Below, piece by piece: positions 61,230 to 64,000 of a stretch of DNA of 64,000 nucleotides (positions within the stretch are counted from its first letter, which is position 1; every line of letters begins with the position of its first letter). The position numbers and the translations under genes were made by a program. The stretch spans positions 62,001-126,000 of the forward strand of contig NZ_FOSZ01000004.1 of NCBI RefSeq assembly GCF_900114415.1, given 5' to 3'. Below the pieces are notes generated by a model. It saw only the letters and a list, made by a program, of their open reading frames with translations. It was not told the DNA's origin and did not search any database. The DNA comes from Shimia haliotis. Lineage in GTDB: Bacteria; Pseudomonadota; Alphaproteobacteria; Rhodobacterales; Rhodobacteraceae.

Positions 61230-62258
61230 ATGGCGCTGCTGCGATTTGCAGTTTTCCGGTTTGTGACGATGCTGGCCACACTTTTGGTGGTTTCAGTGTT
61301 CGTCTATGCGATCATAAACCTGCCTCCGGGTGACTTTCTGTCCAACCAAATCAACGAGTTGCGGGCGACAGGACAGTCCAATGGCATCGCCAAAGCTGAA
61401 TTCCTGCGCAAGGAATTCTCGATGGATCAACCGATCTGGAAGCAATACTTTATCTGGCTTGGCGCATTGCCGGGTCCGCATGGGTTTGCAGGGCTGTTGC
61501 AAGGCGAATTCGGATGGTCCTTCGAATTTGACAAGCCGGTAAGCGAACTGGTTGGTGGCGCGCTGTGGATGACGGTTCTGGTGAACCTCGCTGCGGTGGT
61601 GTTCATCTATGCTGTTGCCCTGCCGCTGGGCGTTCTGGCCGCCGCCCGATCCAAGACATGGATCGACTACACCTCGGCCTTCATCGGGTATCTGGGGCTT
61701 GCCACACCGAACTTTTTGCTGGCCTTGATCCTGTTTTATTACGGCAACCGCTATCTGAATCTGCCGATTGGCGGCCTTATGGATCCGAAATTCGAAGGCG
61801 AACCGATGTCCTTTGACAAGATGAAGTCGGTTCTGATCCATCTGATCATCCCGACCTTTGTGATCGGCACCTCTGGCGCGGCGGCAATGATGCAGCGCTT
61901 GCGGGCGAATTTGCTGGATGAGCTTGGTAAGCCCTATGTGGAAACCGCGCGGGCAAAAGGCATGCGGGAAAGCGCGATGCTGACAAAATATCCGCTGAGG
62001 GTCGCGTTTAACCCCTTTGTTGCCGACATCGGCACGCTGTTGCCATCACTGGTATCAGGCTCGGTTCTGGTTTCGGTGGTTCTGGGACTTCAAACGATTG
62101 GGCCAGTGCTCCTGCAAGCGCTGAAATCCCAAGATGTGTTCCTGTCAGCCTTTGTCCTGATGTTCGTGGCGCTTTTGACGCTGATCGGCACCCTTGTGTC
62201 TGACCTTCTGCTGGCGCTGCTTGATCCACGAATTCGGTTCGGAGGGCGCGAACGATGA
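61230..62258 (+). CDS. ABC transporter permease, OppB/YejB type
   Basis: Inner-membrane permease of 342 residues with six helices. The N-terminal FRFVTMLATLLVVSVFVYAI and the EAA loop YVETARAKGMRESAMLTKYPL (about 235-255) match OppB/DppB proteins. It lies nine bases after the receptor gene and overlaps the next permease gene by four bases. Confidence 0.92.
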   Translation: MALLRFAVFRFVTMLATLLVVSVFVYAIINLPPGDFLSNQINELRATGQSNGIAKAEFLRKEFSMDQPIWKQYFIWLGALPGPHGFAGLLQGEFGWSFEFDKPVSELVGGALWMTVLVNLAAVVFIYAVALPLGVLAAARSKTWIDYTSAFIGYLGLATPNFLLALILFYYGNRYLNLPIGGLMDPKFEGEPMSFDKMKSVLIHLIIPTFVIGTSGAAAMMQRLRANLLDELGKPYVETARAKGMRESAMLTKYPLRVAFNPFVADIGTLLPSLVSGSVLVSVVLGLQTIGPVLLQALKSQDVFLSAFVLMFVALLTLIGTLVSDLLLALLDPRIRFGGRER

Positions 62259-63406
62259 CCATTCTGCCAGACGGTCGCTATGTCGACGACGCGCCGTATG
62301 AGACCGACACAGGCGCCGAAGCACGCAACGCTGAATTGGACATGTCCAATTCGCGACTCCTTTGGTTGCGGTTCAAACAACACAAACTGGGTTTGATTTC
62401 GGCTCTGTTCCTGCTGGTTTCCTACCTCAGCCTGCCTTTTGCGGGGTTCATCTCTCCCTATACGCCAAACGAGCGGCTGGAAGACTATCTCTATGCGCCG
62501 CCGCAGTTGGTGAGACTGTTTCACGACGGGGAATTTGTCGGCCCGTATGTCTATGGCACAACCGCAGAGATGGATCTTGAAAGCTTCAGTTGGAAGTACA
62601 TCCAAGATCGTGAAACGCCCATGAAGCTTAAGTTCTTCTGTGAAGGGAGTGAGTACAAGCTTTCCGGATTTATTCCGACCAAGACGCATCTTTTCTGCGC
62701 GCCCGAAGGCGCGACGGTGTTCCTTTTGGGATCAGACAGACTTGGTCGTGACGTGTTTTCACGCATTCTTTACGGGGCGCAGCTGTCTCTTACAGTGGGT
62801 CTTGTCGGCATCACCGTCAGCTTTGTAATCGGCATCATATTAGGCTCTATTGCGGGGTACTTTGGCGGGTTCTTGGACTGGATCATCAACCGCGTGATTG
62901 AGATCCTGCGCAGCCTGCCGGAATTGCCGCTGTGGCTGGCATTGTCCGCTGCGGTGCCATCGCATTGGGGGCCGGTGGCGGTGTTTTTCATCATATCCAT
63001 AATTCTCGGGATATTGGATTGGCCCGGGCTTGCAAGGGCCGTCCGATCCAAATTCCTGAGCCTGCGGGAAGAAGAATTTGTACGCGCCGCGGAGATGATG
63101 GGCGCCAAACCCAGCCGCGTGATCGGCAAGCACCTTCTGCCCAACTTTCTGAGCCATCTGATCGCCAGCGCAACCCTGTCTATCCCAGCCATGATTTTGG
63201 GCGAGACCGCGCTGAGCTTCCTTGGGTTGGGCCTACGGGCACCTGCGGTGAGTTGGGGCGTTATGCTGAACGACGCGCAAAATCTTGCGTCTATTGAAAT
63301 CTATTGGTGGACGGCCATTCCGATGCTGCCGATTGTGATTGTGGTGCTGGCATTCAACTTCTTTGGAGATGGCCTGCGAGACGCGCTGGATCCCAACCGG
63401 AGTTAA
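62255..63406 (+). CDS. ABC transporter permease, OppC/YejE type
   Basis: Second permease of the importer, 383 residues. It has a cytoplasmic N-terminus, a first helix at about 44-66, a large periplasmic loop of about 100 residues (67-165) as in YejE-like proteins, then five helices with the EAA loop EFVRAAEMMGAKPSRVIGKH near 275. FFGDGLRDALDP at the C-terminus is typical of OppC proteins. It completes the operon and converges on the MscS gene. Confidence 0.92.
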   Translation: MTILPDGRYVDDAPYETDTGAEARNAELDMSNSRLLWLRFKQHKLGLISALFLLVSYLSLPFAGFISPYTPNERLEDYLYAPPQLVRLFHDGEFVGPYVYGTTAEMDLESFSWKYIQDRETPMKLKFFCEGSEYKLSGFIPTKTHLFCAPEGATVFLLGSDRLGRDVFSRILYGAQLSLTVGLVGITVSFVIGIILGSIAGYFGGFLDWIINRVIEILRSLPELPLWLALSAAVPSHWGPVAVFFIISIILGILDWPGLARAVRSKFLSLREEEFVRAAEMMGAKPSRVIGKHLLPNFLSHLIASATLSIPAMILGETALSFLGLGLRAPAVSWGVMLNDAQNLASIEIYWWTAIPMLPIVIVVLAFNFFGDGLRDALDPNRS

Positions 63407-63426
63407 TCTTCACGCCATCTTGAAAT

Positions 63427-63513
63427 GGGGCTCCGCGCCGCTGCGTGGCTTGCCCCAAAGTATTTGCGCCAGAAAGAAGCTTGGAACACTTGCTTCTTCC
63501 TGGCTTCAAATAC
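63427..63513. repeat. Intergenic hairpin repeat between convergent genes
   Basis: Two nested structures fill the 152 bp gap between convergent genes. A GGGGC/GCCCC stem spans 63427-63456. It is followed by a long imperfect inverted repeat: GTATTTGCGCCAGAAAGAAGC at 63460-63480 pairs with 63492-63513 with two mismatches and one bulge. Similar GGGGC...AAGTATTT...GAAGAAGC elements are scattered in Rhodobacterales genomes as I recall, and a partial match (GCGCAAGTATTTTTG) occurs near 4568-4582. Likely a REP-like element that also acts as a bidirectional terminator. Confidence 0.55.
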
Positions 63514-63558
63514 CCAACGTCCCAACATTGCCGAGAGCGCGGATTTCGGTCAGGCGCG

Positions 63559-64000
63559 CTAGCGATCGTCGTCAGGGCCACCTTCCATGGCGTCTTCGTC
63601 AATCGCGGCCTCAACAGCCCCCACAACCGCTTCCTTTTGCTTTGGAGTGAGCTCACGGTCTTCCTGATCGTCGGCGATGCGCACAGTGACTTCGCGGTGG
63701 GCAAACTTAATGCCTTCGCGCTCAAACAGTTCCCGGATGTCTTGATAGACCTTTTTGCGCACGAGCCACTGATCACCGGGCTTGGTCATGAACTTCACAC
63801 GGATGATCATGGCGCTGTCCTGCATTTCCACCACGCCCTGCGATTTCAACGGCTGAATGAAGTTATGCCCAATGGTCGGATCATCCAGAAGTTCGATACC
63901 CAGGTTTTTGATCAACTTGCGGACCCGCTCCACGTCTGTGTCATAGGTCACACGCAGCTTGAGTTTCATGATCACCCAGTCACGCGAATAGTTGGTCAGA
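63559..64000 (-). CDS. MscS-family mechanosensitive channel, C-terminal part
   Basis: Only the last 146 codons are inside the window; the frame stays open through the right edge, so the apparent ATG at 63973-63975 is internal. LTNYSRDWVIMKLKLRVTYD and the following TDVERVRKLIKNLG, then the MIIRVKFMTKPGDQWLVRK beta segment, match the cytoplasmic alpha/beta domain of MscS-type channels, which open under membrane tension. An acidic tail (EEDAMEGGPDDD-like) ends the protein. Subfamily cannot be decided without the membrane part. Confidence 0.82.
   Translation of the reverse strand, partial: LTNYSRDWVIMKLKLRVTYDTDVERVRKLIKNLGIELLDDPTIGHNFIQPLKSQGVVEMQDSAMIIRVKFMTKPGDQWLVRKKVYQDIRELFEREGIKFAHREVTVRIADDQEDRELTPKQKEAVVGAVEAAIDEDAMEGGPDDDR

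Overview
This 64 kb window is chromosomal DNA from an alphaproteobacterium of the order Rhodobacterales, most likely a marine member of the Roseobacter group. The evidence is the dnaA-dnaN-recF-gyrB block next to rpsT, the divergent mutM/ubiE-ubiB pair, a multi-gene formate dehydrogenase locus with DUF3305/DUF3306 partners, many peptide ABC genes, and moderately high GC with frequent GTG/TTG starts. Genus cannot be decided from the window. No tRNA, rRNA, phage, insertion sequence or CRISPR array was seen.

Layout. 1-7.2 kb: gyrB (cut by the left edge), recF, dnaN and dnaA on the minus strand, then a 653 bp gene-free region with two perfect DnaA boxes and six GANTC sites (dnaA control region or replication origin), then rpsT. 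7.2-12.7 kb: an OpgC-like membrane acyltransferase, enoyl-CoA hydratase and mutM on minus; ubiE-ubiB on plus. 12.8-19.5 kb: a LuxR-type regulator fused to a degenerate alpha/beta hydrolase, a small membrane protein, NnrS-like protein, dapA (minus) and a soluble lytic transglycosylase. 19.5-38.2 kb: a formate dehydrogenase region. It has a minus-strand accessory operon (DUF6494, Mrp ATPase, BPL/LPL-like protein, DUF6505), a c-type cytochrome with a TupA-like N-terminus, a multi-cluster ferredoxin, then a plus-strand operon DUF3305-DUF3306-TorD-FdhX-FdhA-FdhB-FdhC, a WD40/cytochrome c fusion, a 41-residue membrane peptide, a two-component system and a multicopper oxidase. 38.2-43.7 kb: GlxA-type regulator divergent from a GntR-DapA family-ALDH-FAD oxidoreductase operon, probably for amine or amino-acid catabolism.

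43.9-57.3 kb is the most unusual part. A ten-gene, tightly packed minus-strand operon encodes a serine palmitoyltransferase-like enzyme, DUF4833 protein, myo-inositol-phosphate synthase, a 3-ketosphinganine reductase-like SDR, a CDP-diglyceride synthetase-like protein, two LptF/LptG permeases, a PimA-like glycosyltransferase, an FGGY kinase and a CDP-alcohol phosphatidyltransferase. Together these suggest synthesis and export of a glycosylated inositol lipid that may carry a sphingoid base. Convergent to it is a two-gene operon of a SyrD/PvdE-type ABC exporter and a six-helix protein resembling the eukaryotic Frag1/DRAM/Sfk1 family. A small methyltransferase sits just upstream of the lipid operon.

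57.5-64 kb: a four-gene oligopeptide-type ABC importer, an intergenic hairpin repeat, and the C-terminal end of an MscS-type channel cut by the right edge. Functions are read from sequence motifs and from memory of protein families; no database search was run.
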